Part shown: positions 1 through 8,500 of the stretch, piece after piece
How positions within the stretch are numbered: the stretch's first letter is position 1
Layout of the letters: each line of letters opens with the position of its first letter
Program-made: the position numbers and the translations under genes
The notes under the pieces: generated by a model
Databases searched by the model: none
Told to the model about the DNA's origin: nothing
Seen by the model: the letters and a program-made list of their open reading frames with translations, nothing else
Origin: Barnesiella intestinihominis YIT 11860
GTDB taxonomy: Bacteria; Bacteroidota; Bacteroidia; Bacteroidales; Barnesiellaceae
Reading direction: 5' to 3'
Length of the DNA: 64,000 nucleotides
Assembly: GCF_000296465.1 (NCBI RefSeq)
Contig: NZ_JH815203.1
Coordinates: 789,005 to 853,004, forward strand

Positions 1-1
1 A

Positions 2-1168
2 CAAGCCCAAACCTCGACAGTGGGTGTGTATGTACTCGGTGCAGACATAAGCGATATCACTCAACAAGGCTCCACAGCTTATAGCGGAACCATATCTTGG
101 AGCGGAGAAACCGGTATGGGTCCGAGAAAAGCAGCCGTAGCATCAGATGGACGAGTATTCCTATGCGACGCCAGCACGAACAACGCAGGTATTTACCTGA
201 TGAACCCCGAAACCTTTGATATTTCTTCTATATTTACAGGAGCTACAAATTCGAATGGCAGCCTAATGATAGGAGGCAAATATGTATGCGGCCAAATAAC
301 AGCCGTAGGTATTCGAGGAGAAGGTGCTACAACTCAACTTTATGCCATAGATAAAACGGCTTCGGGTTCATCTTGGAAAAAATTTATCAACGTCTATAAC
401 ATCGGCGAATCGAATACATGGACAACTGCGCCCAACGAATCGAAAGCCGCCAGTAGTTACGTGGGCAACGACAACAGCAGTATCGTACCCGTTTCTACCG
501 GATATTGGGCCGCACAATACAGAGGTGGCGGAAGCAACTCTCCCGCAAATCCATGTATGTTCTATTACAGCGATCAATACCAAGATGCCGTATTTAATAC
601 AGCCGAGCCCAACATCATCGGTGAGTCGTCCCAAAACGGAGCTCTCGCCGTCAATGAAAAAGAACAGCTTATAGCCCTTAGCGTAAATGGCGGAGTGGCC
701 GTGTACTCCTACAAGATGAAAGAGGGAATACCTTCTGTCACGGAAAAATTCCGAAAAGAAATTGCCGAAATGGGCGGTTATGTTAATGATTTCGAATTCG
801 ACTATGCCGGGAACTTATATGCGGTATCCAATGCCGGTGAAAGATTAGCCGTATGGGCTATGCCTACCAGTGACAACAGTTGTGTGACACCCGCAAAGAA
901 ATCATTGGTATTGAACAATATATATACAGGCATAGAAAATGCAGTAAGCATTTCACGTATATCGCCCAACCCCACGACGGGAATCATTACGATATCTGCT
1001 CAAAATACAATCGAAACGGTCGAAATATATAATATAGCCGGTTCTCTGGTAATGAGACAAGCCCATGTAGGTACGACAACTATTTCTCTCGACCTTTCCG
1101 ATCTTGCTGGCGGTATGTATTTTGTAAAAGTGAACGATGGTAAAGCCGTGAAAGTCATCAAAAAATAA
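2..1168 (+). CDS. Secreted beta-propeller-like protein with T9SS sorting domain, 5' partial
   Basis: The reading frame is open to the left edge, so the N-terminus and signal peptide lie outside the window; the apparent GTG start at 20 is only an internal codon. About 300 residues of short beta-rich repeats (segments such as AVASDGRVFLCD and FDYAGNLYAVS) suggest a beta-propeller of NHL/SMP-30 type. The last ~75 residues are a type A type IX secretion sorting domain, with ISPNPTTG followed by VEIYNIAG and LAGGMYFVKV and a basic end. The protein is therefore probably exported by the Por/T9SS system and attached to the cell surface. Its ligand or enzymatic activity cannot be told from this fragment. 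A terminator follows at once. Confidence 0.8.
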   Translation, partial: QAQTSTVGVYVLGADISDITQQGSTAYSGTISWSGETGMGPRKAAVASDGRVFLCDASTNNAGIYLMNPETFDISSIFTGATNSNGSLMIGGKYVCGQITAVGIRGEGATTQLYAIDKTASGSSWKKFINVYNIGESNTWTTAPNESKAASSYVGNDNSSIVPVSTGYWAAQYRGGGSNSPANPCMFYYSDQYQDAVFNTAEPNIIGESSQNGALAVNEKEQLIALSVNGGVAVYSYKMKEGIPSVTEKFRKEIAEMGGYVNDFEFDYAGNLYAVSNAGERLAVWAMPTSDNSCVTPAKKSLVLNNIYTGIENAVSISRISPNPTTGIITISAQNTIETVEIYNIAGSLVMRQAHVGTTTISLDLSDLAGGMYFVKVNDGKAVKVIKK

Positions 1169-1223
1169 AATGCTAAATTATCCCAACTCATCTTTTTGAA
1201 TTATAAAGATATAGTCCTACACA

Positions 1224-1256
1224 AAATCCCCCGCCTTGAAAAAGAGCGGGGGATTT
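1224..1256 (+). terminator. Rho-independent terminator after the T9SS protein
   Basis: A GC-rich inverted repeat (AAATCCCCCGC and GCGGGGGATTT around an 11-nt loop) begins 56 bases after the stop codon. It ends in a short T-containing tract. Confidence 0.7.
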
Positions 1257-1299
1257 ATACATTTCTGTTAATTACGATCACTACTTTTATTACCCATTT

Positions 1300-1710
1300 T
1301 TATTTCTCTCGCCTCAAAAAGAAAAACCTAGCAGCAGGCCCCATCTTACATTTGAAACTCCCCCATAAGTTCATACGTGTCTGGTTCATAGCCAAAACGG
1401 AAAAACAAAGAGAACACACCGAGCAAACGAAAAATATCAGACCCGTAGTAGAAAGGATATCGCCCAATCCCACCAACAGAGAAACGATACCTCCAAAAGC
1501 AAAACCTGCTGCTCCGAACAACGCAGAGGCCGTTCCCGAATTGGCTCGCTCACAATCCATGTCCAAAGTCGTAGAAGCTGTAAAAGTCAATCCCATAGAA
1601 AAAAGCAACACAAACAGCACAGCCTCATATACAACAAAACGATATTCATTACTAAGGATTACAAACTCTACCGCAATTTCAAACTCCCCGTACGAAAATC
1701 CTCTCTTCAA
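1300..1710 (-). pseudogene. Remnant of a Bcr/CflA-type MFS drug transporter (C-terminal part)
   Basis: The 136-residue minus-strand frame contains a stretch typical of the last helices of Bcr/CflA multidrug transporters: the loop MDCERANSGTASALFGA, then FAFGGIVSLLVGLGDILSTTG and two hydrophobic helices. A full transporter is about 400 residues. Everything before roughly helix 10 is missing, and the ~120 bases upstream show no transporter homology in any frame. I read it as a decayed 3' fragment. The overlapping plus-strand frame 1196-1717 is compositional shadow. Confidence 0.7.
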
Positions 1711-1832
1711 AAATTAAAACAATTTCTAATATCTTCTTAACAATAAGGACTATATCAAAAACATTTTTCACATTTAAAGCCATACTATCCTAAAAATAAC
1801 TTCATCGACTACATATTAACAGAAAGATACCG

Positions 1833-1840
1833 TATATTTG
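1833..1840 (+). promoter_or_regulatory. -7 promoter box (TATATTTG)
   Basis: This matches the Bacteroidota sigma-ABfr -7 consensus TAnnTTTG, 18 bases before the ATG at 1859. Its position shows that the in-frame TTG at 1838 is promoter DNA and not a start codon. A clear -33 TTTG is not visible. Confidence 0.5.
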
Positions 1841-1858
1841 TCCCTCAAACTTTTGGAT

Positions 1859-2353
1859 ATGAAAAAAATAATAGGACTTTTTATATTCATGGGGCTGCTT
1901 TCCGCCACCACCGTCCAAGCACAAAATTACAATACGAAGTGCTTAGGCATATCAGCCGGATACATGTTCGATACAGAAAACGTACAAGCAGGAGTTTTCA
2001 TGCATCTCCCCTTTGCAAAAAACTGGCGAGTAGTGCCGTCGGTCAACTACACATTCTCGCACCACGACCTCAACGAATGGGAAATCAACGGGAACATTCA
2101 TTACCTCATTCCTTTCGCCGGTCGATTCTCGGTATATCCCTTAGCCGGTATCGCGTTTCAAAGTTGGAGGGGAAATGCGTTACAAAACGATAAAGAACTC
2201 TCCAATACCCGAAATAAATTCGGAATAAACGCCGGAGCCGGATTCGAAATGAACATCTCTCGCCACCTAAACCTACATATAGAGGGAAAATATATTTTCA
2301 TAAACGACTTCAATCAGGCTAATATCTCCATTGGTCTCGGATACAAATTCTAA
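1859..2353 (+). CDS. Small outer-membrane beta-barrel protein
   Basis: This 164-residue protein starts MKKIIGLFIFMGLLS with cleavage expected near VQAQ-NY. The mature part has alternating hydrophobic/polar strands with aromatic girdles (ISAGYMF, VPSVNYTFS, YPLAGIAFQSW, GINAGAGFEM, LHIEGKYIF) and ends in ISIGLGYKF, a terminal-Phe barrel signature. This fits an eight-stranded OmpA/OmpW/opacity-type porin-like barrel in the outer membrane. The ATG at 1859 is chosen because a -7 box lies directly upstream. The next gene begins 6 bases after the stop, so the two may be co-transcribed. No substrate can be inferred. Confidence 0.75.
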   Translation: MKKIIGLFIFMGLLSATTVQAQNYNTKCLGISAGYMFDTENVQAGVFMHLPFAKNWRVVPSVNYTFSHHDLNEWEINGNIHYLIPFAGRFSVYPLAGIAFQSWRGNALQNDKELSNTRNKFGINAGAGFEMNISRHLNLHIEGKYIFINDFNQANISIGLGYKF

Positions 2354-2359
2354 TTTCCC

Positions 2360-3508
2360 ATGAGTTTGTCTCCGTCTCCCTCCCGACGTTTCCATGTCGT
2401 TTCTCTGCAAGTCCCTTTTCCACCGGACTATGGAGGAGTTATCGATATTTACTATAAGTTGAAAGCGTTAAAAAATATGGGCTACGAGACATGGCTACAC
2501 ACATTCCAATACGACCGGAGTAGAGCCGAACAACTGAACGAAGTAGCCGCCAGAGTCTCTTACTATCCGCGCCACCGGTCTGTTATCCGCCAGCTTTCGC
2601 ATATCCCTTATATTGTTTCCAGTCGCCATTGTTCAAAACTTCTCGACGATCTGCTTTCCGACAATGCCCCCATACTGTTCGAAGGTCTGCATTGCTGCGC
2701 CTTTCTATCCGACAAACGGCTGAAAGACCGTGTCAAATTAGTCCGAATGCACAACATCGAGCACGAATATTACAAAGAATTATTCCGCAAGACATCAGGG
2801 TGGAAAAAATTCTACTACGAACTCGAAGCTGTCAAATTGGAAAAATACGAAAAGATACTCCTGCATGCCGATGCCATTTTAGCGATCTCCGAGAGCGACC
2901 GCTGTTATTTCTCGTCGAGATACCCGCAAATTCCGGTGTCGCTGCTTCCCGCCTTTCACGCATACACCGAAGTAGCCCCTGCCGACCCGAAGGAGAACTA
3001 TATCCTTTATCACGGAAACCTTTCGGTCGAAGAGAACATCGAAGCCGCCGAATACCTGTTACGGCAAGTCGTCCCGCTCACACAAGGCACATCATGGATA
3101 TTCGCCGGAAAAAATCCCCCGGAAACACTCGTTCGGCTGGTCGAACGGACACCCGGCGCACAACTCATCGCCAATCCCTCGGAAGAACAAATGAACCACC
3201 TTATTGAAAAAGCGGCAGCCAACCTGCTCGTCACATTCCAACCCACGGGATTAAAACTGAAACTATTGAATGCCCTCTTTCACGGAGGACACTGTATCGT
3301 AAACAGCAAAATGCTATTCGGCACAGGCTTGGACAAAGCCTGCCTCATTGCCGATACACCTCAGGCTATGGCTCGCGCTGTCGAAACCGCCTTAAACGAA
3401 CCTTTCGACCAAGCCAAACGCACCGAACGAATACAGCTGCTGAAAGCGTACGATAATGAAAAGAATATCCATATCCTCTCCGATCTTCTCGAAGAGAAAC
3501 TCAGGTAA
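2360..3508 (+). CDS. GT4-like glycosyltransferase (GT-B fold)
   Basis: This 382-residue cytoplasmic protein has the layout of a family 1/4 glycosyltransferase. The N-terminal half begins FHVVSLQVPFPPDYGGV, the usual nucleotide-free domain with a glycine loop, and includes LVRMHNIEHEYY. The C-terminal half includes ILYHGNLSVEENIEAAEYL, where sugar-nucleotide binding usually starts, and LIEKAAANLLVTFQPTGLKLKLLNALFHGG, which corresponds to the EX7E region, with PTG-K-K-LNAL replacing the classical E. A retaining transfer onto a surface polysaccharide or glycolipid is likely; donor and acceptor are unknown. The gene follows the barrel protein by 6 bases and is not part of a visible capsule cluster. 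Confidence 0.75.
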   Translation: MSLSPSPSRRFHVVSLQVPFPPDYGGVIDIYYKLKALKNMGYETWLHTFQYDRSRAEQLNEVAARVSYYPRHRSVIRQLSHIPYIVSSRHCSKLLDDLLSDNAPILFEGLHCCAFLSDKRLKDRVKLVRMHNIEHEYYKELFRKTSGWKKFYYELEAVKLEKYEKILLHADAILAISESDRCYFSSRYPQIPVSLLPAFHAYTEVAPADPKENYILYHGNLSVEENIEAAEYLLRQVVPLTQGTSWIFAGKNPPETLVRLVERTPGAQLIANPSEEQMNHLIEKAAANLLVTFQPTGLKLKLLNALFHGGHCIVNSKMLFGTGLDKACLIADTPQAMARAVETALNEPFDQAKRTERIQLLKAYDNEKNIHILSDLLEEKLR

Positions 3509-3529
3509 ATCACAAATAAACAATCAGCG

Positions 3530-3617
3530 AACCCCTCTCCGCAGAACAAAGTTCTGTGGGTCTCCCCTATTGCTAACACAACTTCCCGTAAGGCTACGGG
3601 ACACGGCAGGGGAGAAG
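3530..3617 (-). repeat. Two-hairpin interspersed repeat, long form
   Basis: Read on the minus strand it has CTTCTCCCCTGCCGTGTCCCG, an inner CCCGTA/TACGGG hairpin, ATAGGGGAG closing the first stem, then a second hairpin (CAGAAC-ttt-GTTCTG) and GAGAGGGGTT. It is the same family as the copies at 10460, 38619, 52609, 57100 and 57353. Confidence 0.75.
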
Positions 3618-3656
3618 GGCTAATACCTTCGATAACGAGAACAGAGTGAGGCATAT

Positions 3657-3717
3657 CTCTCTCCCTCTGTGTTCCTGAAAGGAATATAGGGGGAGTGCCC
3701 GCAGGACGAGGGGGTTG
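3657..3717 (+). repeat. Two-hairpin interspersed repeat, short form
   Basis: CTCCCTCTGTGTTCC and GGAATATAGGGGGAG form the first stem, with G-T wobbles. TGCCCGCAGGACGAGGGGGTT forms the tail. The inner stem bases (TTCC/GGAA) differ from other copies but still pair. Confidence 0.75.
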
Positions 3718-3830
3718 AAAAGAATATCAAAAATAACATGTCAATCCTCCCCCTGCCGATAGGGAAAGTACCCGTAGAAAAAAGAAGGAGTGAAAATAAA
3801 CGGTAAAGCTAAAATACTGAACACCAACGC

Positions 3831-3915
3831 CCTCCTCCCTTGCCATGTCCCGCAGCATTGCGGGGTGTTTTTGCAACGCAAAATATAGGGGAGGTGTCCG
3901 AAGGACGGAGGGGTT
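3831..3915 (+). repeat. Two-hairpin interspersed repeat, long form
   Basis: CTCCTCCCTTGCC leads, followed by the inner hairpin CCCGCA/TGCGGG, TTGCAACGCAA, TATAGGGGAG, the small hairpin CCGAAGG and ACGGAGGGGTT. It lies between the glycosyltransferase and the convergent sigma gene. Confidence 0.75.
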
Positions 3916-3964
3916 AAAGAAAAAGACAAAAAAGTATGGCTATTCCGCCTTTCCCGGAAAATCC

Positions 3965-4002
3965 AAAGCCCTCATAAATCATATAGGATTTATGAGGGCT
4001 TT
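3965..4002 (-). terminator. Long inverted repeat, probable terminator of the sigma gene
   Basis: AAAGCCCTCATAAATC and its perfect 16-base complement flank a 6-base loop. It lies 47 bases beyond the stop codon of the minus-strand sigma gene and could end transcription from both sides. T-runs are short on both strands. Confidence 0.6.
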
Positions 4003-4048
4003 CTATGAGGAACACTTCGAATGAGCCTAAAAACAATTCGGCTATACT

Positions 4049-4552
4049 TTATTTATAATCTTTCAGCATCTCCTGCAAACGTTGACGGGCAAAAAAGATT
4101 CGGCTTTTTACCGTGCCCAAAGGCAAATCCATTTTTTCGGCAATCTCGTGATATTTATACCCTGCCACATGCATAGAAAACGGTATCCGATACTCCTCGC
4201 TGAAACTATTGATAGCCGTTGTAATCTCCTTCACCGTAAAAGAACCTTCCGGCGACGCGAATCCCGAGTCTTGGGGCAAGTTCAAGTGATACAGATCTTC
4301 TGTCTGGTCTATAATAGTTTGGTTCCGTACAACCCTGCGATAATTATTGATAAAAATATTTCGCATGATGGTAAACACCCAACCTTTGAAATTGACATTG
4401 TCGATATATTTATCTTCGTTGTCGAGAGCTTTAAGAGTCGTATCTTGAAGCAAATCTTTCGCTTCTTCCCGGTTTGCGGTAAGCATATAAGCGAAGTTTA
4501 GCAAATTGTCTTGGAGACCTAACAATCTATCTTGAAATTTTAGAGAGTTCAT
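4049..4552 (-). CDS. ECF RNA polymerase sigma factor
   Basis: The protein is 167 residues, the usual ECF size. Region 2 is at about 15-80 (FAYMLTANREEAKDLLQDTTLKAL, then FKGWVFTIMRNIFINNYRR, the -10 recognition helices). Region 4 is at about 110-165 (FSMHVAGYKYHEIAEKMDLPLGTVKSRIFFARQRLQEML, a helix-turn-helix). There is no adjacent FecR or other anti-sigma gene, so unlike the PUL sigma at 21.4 kb this looks like a free-standing housekeeping or stress ECF factor of the type common in Bacteroidales. The ATG at 4552 sits right at the beginning of region 2 homology. Confidence 0.9.
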   Translation of the reverse strand: MNSLKFQDRLLGLQDNLLNFAYMLTANREEAKDLLQDTTLKALDNEDKYIDNVNFKGWVFTIMRNIFINNYRRVVRNQTIIDQTEDLYHLNLPQDSGFASPEGSFTVKEITTAINSFSEEYRIPFSMHVAGYKYHEIAEKMDLPLGTVKSRIFFARQRLQEMLKDYK

Positions 4553-4834
4553 AATTGAAAATTTTGATGATTTTGTAATTCTTGTTTACTACTTATACTA
4601 CTACTTTGTATTACGAAAATGCATCGAAAATCTACTCATACTAACTACTACAATCTGAAATTTCTACATTCTCCTAAACGTCTTCGAAACATTCAGCTAT
4701 TTCAAAGGGGCTCAAAAAAAATCTGTTTTCGCAAAATACAATCCCATAATATTGTTCTGATTATTTTTTATTTACTTTGTAACATATTTCTTATCTTTTT
4801 TAATTGTGCTTCTTAATATTAAACACATAGGTTC
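4553..4834. other. Divergent intergenic region
   Basis: This AT-rich spacer lies between the divergent sigma gene and the nfeD-like gene and must hold both promoters. I saw no convincing pair of -33/-7 boxes and no RNA gene. Confidence 0.5.
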
Positions 4835-6199
4835 ATGAAAAAGTTTCACAAATATATCTTTTTTCTCATATTATTTTTCCAGTATTTTGTATCGAACTCA
4901 CAAAACACTGTTTATCAAATAGATATAACCAAAGAAATCGGGAGTACGACTTGGCGATATTTAAGAGCCGGTTTACACCAAGCCCAAGAACAAAATGCAA
5001 AAGCCGTCATACTACGGCTGAACACCTACGGGGGAACTGTCGTTCACGCCGATTCCATGAGAACGGCTATACTCAATGCACCCATTCCCGTCTATGCTTT
5101 CGTCGACAACAATGCCGCATCGGCAGGAGCACTCATCGCCATAGCCTGCGACAGTATCTATATGCGCAGCAGCGCAAGCATGGGAGCCACTACGGTAGTC
5201 AATGAAACCGGAGCCGCCATGCCCGACAAATACCAGTCATACATGCGGGCGACCATGCGGGCGACGGCCGAGTCACACGGAAAAGACGAATCGGGAAACT
5301 GGCGGCGCAATCCGCTCATAGCCGAAGCTATGGTCGACGAAAGAGTAATCGTCCCCAATCTTTGCGATTCGGGCAAAGTACTCACCCTTACGGCAAACGA
5401 GGCCATCGCCCAAAAATATTGCGAAGGCATAGTCGATAACGTTGACGAGATCATTTCGCAAAAACTCCGGTACGAGACTTATACTTTACAAGAATTCAAA
5501 CCCTCGCTCTTCGACGATATCGCCGGTTTTCTCACTCACCCCGCCTTTCAGGCTCTCATGGTAACGCTCATATTCGGCGGTATCTTCATGGAACTGAAAA
5601 CACCGGGCATAGGATTGCCCTCGGCCATTGCCTGTACCGCAGCCGTACTTTATTTCACTCCGCTTTACATCGACGGATTAGCCGCAAATTGGGAAATACT
5701 GCTTTTCGTCATCGGCATCATTCTGCTCATTTTCGAATTTCTCGTTATCCCCGGCTTCGGTATAGCCGGCATTTCGGGCTCCATTCTGATATTAGGAGCA
5801 CTCATTTTGGCATTAGTCGGGAATGTCAATTTCGATTTCGACTTCGTATCTGCCGCCGACATCAGCAAAGGAATAATAACTGTCATCTCGGGAGTCATTA
5901 TTTCCGTAGCTTTACTCTTTTGGTTTTTCCAAAAAATCGGCAGTAAAGGCCCACTCGGACGTTTAGCCCTTCAAGCGGATCAAGCCACAGAAAAAGGATA
6001 CATCGGAGTTCCCTCCGAATTACAAGAATATATCGGAAAAGAAGGACTCGCGGCAACCATACTCCGACCCTCCGGGAAAGTAACCATCGGCGACAGACAG
6101 TTCGACGCCGTAGCCCTTCACGGATACATCGAAAAAGGAGCGGGTATAAAAGTTGTCAAATACGAAAACGCGCAGCTTTATGTGATCGAAATCAAATAA
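4835..6199 (+). CDS. NfeD-family membrane serine protease
   Basis: This 454-residue long-form NfeD protein has a signal peptide (first ~22 residues). It is followed by a ClpP/crotonase-fold domain (about 27-210) in which NAASAGALIA carries the likely nucleophile Ser96. Next come three or four membrane helices (about 230-370) and a C-terminal OB-fold NfeD domain (from about 385; GKEGLAATILRPSGKVTIGDRQFDA). In other bacteria such proteins cleave stomatin-like partners in the membrane. No stomatin/floT gene is adjacent here. The gene heads a run with kdsB and the M16-like gene (gaps 23 and 5 bases), suggesting one envelope-related transcript. Confidence 0.85.
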   Translation: MKKFHKYIFFLILFFQYFVSNSQNTVYQIDITKEIGSTTWRYLRAGLHQAQEQNAKAVILRLNTYGGTVVHADSMRTAILNAPIPVYAFVDNNAASAGALIAIACDSIYMRSSASMGATTVVNETGAAMPDKYQSYMRATMRATAESHGKDESGNWRRNPLIAEAMVDERVIVPNLCDSGKVLTLTANEAIAQKYCEGIVDNVDEIISQKLRYETYTLQEFKPSLFDDIAGFLTHPAFQALMVTLIFGGIFMELKTPGIGLPSAIACTAAVLYFTPLYIDGLAANWEILLFVIGIILLIFEFLVIPGFGIAGISGSILILGALILALVGNVNFDFDFVSAADISKGIITVISGVIISVALLFWFFQKIGSKGPLGRLALQADQATEKGYIGVPSELQEYIGKEGLAATILRPSGKVTIGDRQFDAVALHGYIEKGAGIKVVKYENAQLYVIEIK

Positions 6200-6222
6200 A
6201 AAAACGTTATAAGAAATTCAAT

Positions 6223-6963
6223 ATGAAATTCATCGGTATTATTCCGGCTCGCTACGCCTCTACCCGATTCCCCGGGAAACCGCTGGCCGACATGAAAGGG
6301 AAATATATGATTCAACGGGTCTACGAGCAAGTCCGCAAAATCCTCGACAATGTATGTGTCGCCACTGACGACGACCGAATATTCAACGCCGTGGAATCTT
6401 TCGGCGGGAACGTTGTCATGACATCGGCCGAACACCGTAGTGGAACAGATCGTTGCTTCGAAGCCTACAATCGTCTGGGCGGAAACGAAGACGTAATCAT
6501 CAACATTCAAGGAGACGAACCATTTATCAAACCCGAACAGATCGAGAGCCTCATCGCTTGCTTCGATTCGCCTCAAACCCAGATAGCGACCCTCGTGCGC
6601 CCCTTCGAGGCAACCGAAGGTTACGAGGCCCTCGCCAATCCCAACTCTCCGAAGGTCATTCTCAACGACAAAAACGAAGCACTCTATTTCAGCCGTTCGA
6701 TAATTCCCTATATGAGAAATATATCCCCCGAACAATGGCCCGATAAACACGTTTACTACAAACACATCGGCATGTATGGATACAGAGCCGACATATTGTC
6801 CCAGATCACCCGGCTGCCCCAGTCGTCGCTCGAAATCGCCGAATCGCTCGAACAACTCCGGTGGCTGCAAAACGGCTATACGATTAAAGTGGGCATCACC
6901 ACACAAGAAACAATCGGTATAGATACCCCCGATGATTTACAAAAAGCACTCACTCTACTCTGA
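6223..6963 (+). CDS. kdsB: 3-deoxy-manno-octulosonate cytidylyltransferase (CMP-Kdo synthetase)
   Basis: This 246-residue cytoplasmic enzyme makes CMP-Kdo from CTP and Kdo for the lipopolysaccharide inner core. The N-terminal nucleotide-binding motif IIPARYASTRFPGKPL (residues 6-21), the ATDDDRI loop and NIQGDEPF are diagnostic of KdsB, as is the end ETIGIDTPDDLQKAL. Length is that of the family. It starts 23 bases after the NfeD gene and 5 bases before the M16-like gene. Confidence 0.95.
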   Translation: MKFIGIIPARYASTRFPGKPLADMKGKYMIQRVYEQVRKILDNVCVATDDDRIFNAVESFGGNVVMTSAEHRSGTDRCFEAYNRLGGNEDVIINIQGDEPFIKPEQIESLIACFDSPQTQIATLVRPFEATEGYEALANPNSPKVILNDKNEALYFSRSIIPYMRNISPEQWPDKHVYYKHIGMYGYRADILSQITRLPQSSLEIAESLEQLRWLQNGYTIKVGITTQETIGIDTPDDLQKALTLL

Positions 6964-6968
6964 AAATT

Positions 6969-8282
6969 ATGACGTTAGACCGAACAACGACTCCGCCTGT
7001 CGGAACATTTCCGCCCCTATCCCTGCCCGCACCCGGCATCCATGCTTTATCGAACGGCATCGAAATCATCGCTTGTAATCGAGGTGACGAAGACGTGTGC
7101 CGCATAGACCTTATGTTCGAAGGAGGTTACTATACCGAACAGAAACCGGGTACAGCCGCCCTCACCCTGTTGATGCTCAAAGAAGGCGCTGCGGGCAAAA
7201 GCTCGGAAGAGATAGCCGAATCATTCGACTACCACGGAGCATGGTTGCAAACCTCCGCATCGAGTCACTATCTCTATGTCACGCTCTACACGCTCAATCG
7301 GCATCTCGACACCTGCCTATCTCTACTGGCAGACATCGTTATACGGCCCGATTTCCCGGAAAAAGAATTCACCCGGCTCAAAGAACGGCGTCTCCAACAA
7401 CTGCTCGTTCAGAAAGAAAAAGTAGACGTCCTCGCCTCCGAGACTTTTCTCTCTATGATTTTCGGGGACAAGCACCCTTACGGACGGGCTGTCACCCCCG
7501 ACCATATAAACCATATCACAACCGAAGACCTCCGAGACTACCATCGGCAGCACATCGCTCCCGGGAAATGTCGTATCTTCATCGCCGGAAAAATCACCGG
7601 GAAACTTCTCGATAATTTGGAACTCCACTTCGGCCACACATGGAATGTACCCTCTGTCGATTCTGCGATAATCCCCGCTTTCCCCATACATCGTACCGAA
7701 AATCCGATAATAGTCACCCACAAAGAAAACGCCCTCCAATCCGGAATCCGAATGGGACTGCCGGTCATCGGCCGGGAAAACCCCGATTTCTTCGCCCTGA
7801 AACTGCTCTGCACTATACTCGGCGGATATTTCGGCAGCAGACTCATGTCCAACATACGGGAAGAAAAGGGCTATACCTATGGCATATCTTCCTCTATCGC
7901 CGCCATGCGATACGGAAGCTATTTAACCATATCAACCCAAACCGGAACCGAATTCACCCGCCCGCTCATCGACGAAGTCTTCGTCGAAATAGATCGACTC
8001 AGAAACGAGCCCGTCCCGACCGACGAGTTCATCACCGTACAAAACTACCTGAGAGGAGACATGGCTCGTACCCTCGACTCCCCCTTTTCCATAGCGGACT
8101 ACTACCTTTCATTGAAAGCCAACGATCTCCCAGTCGAATATTTTGCGCAGCAAGACGAAGCCATACGGCAACTGTCACCCGGCGATCTACTATCGGCAGC
8201 ACAAAAATATCTCGTCCCCTCACAATTCTACATAGCCGTCGCCGGAGACAAGAACAAAATTCCCCCGCTCTCCCTACCTTGA
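6969..8282 (+). CDS. M16-family protein lacking the zinc-binding HxxEH motif
   Basis: This 437-residue protein has two M16 (insulinase/processing-peptidase) domains. At the place where active enzymes have GxAHFxEHM it reads GTAALTLLMLKEGA (residues 61-74), so the HxxEH zinc site is absent. The second domain keeps the substrate-side motif GSRLMSNIREEKGYTYGI. It therefore resembles the non-catalytic subunit of a two-part M16B protease, but no catalytic partner is adjacent. There is no signal peptide, so it is probably cytoplasmic. It overlaps transcriptionally with kdsB (5-base gap). Function is unknown. Confidence 0.8.
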   Translation: MTLDRTTTPPVGTFPPLSLPAPGIHALSNGIEIIACNRGDEDVCRIDLMFEGGYYTEQKPGTAALTLLMLKEGAAGKSSEEIAESFDYHGAWLQTSASSHYLYVTLYTLNRHLDTCLSLLADIVIRPDFPEKEFTRLKERRLQQLLVQKEKVDVLASETFLSMIFGDKHPYGRAVTPDHINHITTEDLRDYHRQHIAPGKCRIFIAGKITGKLLDNLELHFGHTWNVPSVDSAIIPAFPIHRTENPIIVTHKENALQSGIRMGLPVIGRENPDFFALKLLCTILGGYFGSRLMSNIREEKGYTYGISSSIAAMRYGSYLTISTQTGTEFTRPLIDEVFVEIDRLRNEPVPTDEFITVQNYLRGDMARTLDSPFSIADYYLSLKANDLPVEYFAQQDEAIRQLSPGDLLSAAQKYLVPSQFYIAVAGDKNKIPPLSLP

Positions 8283-8298
8283 CAAATTCTTTCTCCTC

Positions 8299-8472
8299 TA
8301 CCACGCCCCCTATTGTTACTCGACACCCCAATGCTACGGGGGGGCAGAGGAGGTAGCACGTAGTGACGGAAGGGTTGAAAACGGCATCTCATTAGCCGGT
8401 TTATATTGGACATTTAACCCCCTCGCCCGATGGGCACTCCCCCTATACCGCTACGCGGCACAGGGGGAGAGA
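8299..8472. repeat. Diverged composite repeat (one plus-strand and one minus-strand element)
   Basis: 8299-8378 is a degenerate plus-strand long form ending GTAGTGACGGAAGGGTT. A ~40-base spacer follows, then 8416-8472 is a minus-strand short form (AACCCCCTCGCCCGATGGGC, then CTCCCCCTATACCGC/GCGGCACAGGGGGAG). The tail-to-tail order and spacer match the tandem array that follows. Confidence 0.7.
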
Positions 8473-8500
8473 GCTAAAATGCGCTTCAAATATTTTAAAC

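Noticed and set aside
1196..1717. Plus-strand frame over the transporter remnant
   Set aside because: It starts with TTG, includes the terminator hairpin and has no family resemblance; the minus strand carries the MFS homology.
1838..1858. Upstream TTG start for the small outer-membrane protein
   Set aside because: The codon is part of the -7 promoter box; the signal peptide begins at the ATG at 1859.
4619..4816. 65-aa frame in the sigma/nfeD intergenic region
   Set aside because: AT-rich, no coding bias, and it lies where the nfeD promoter should be.
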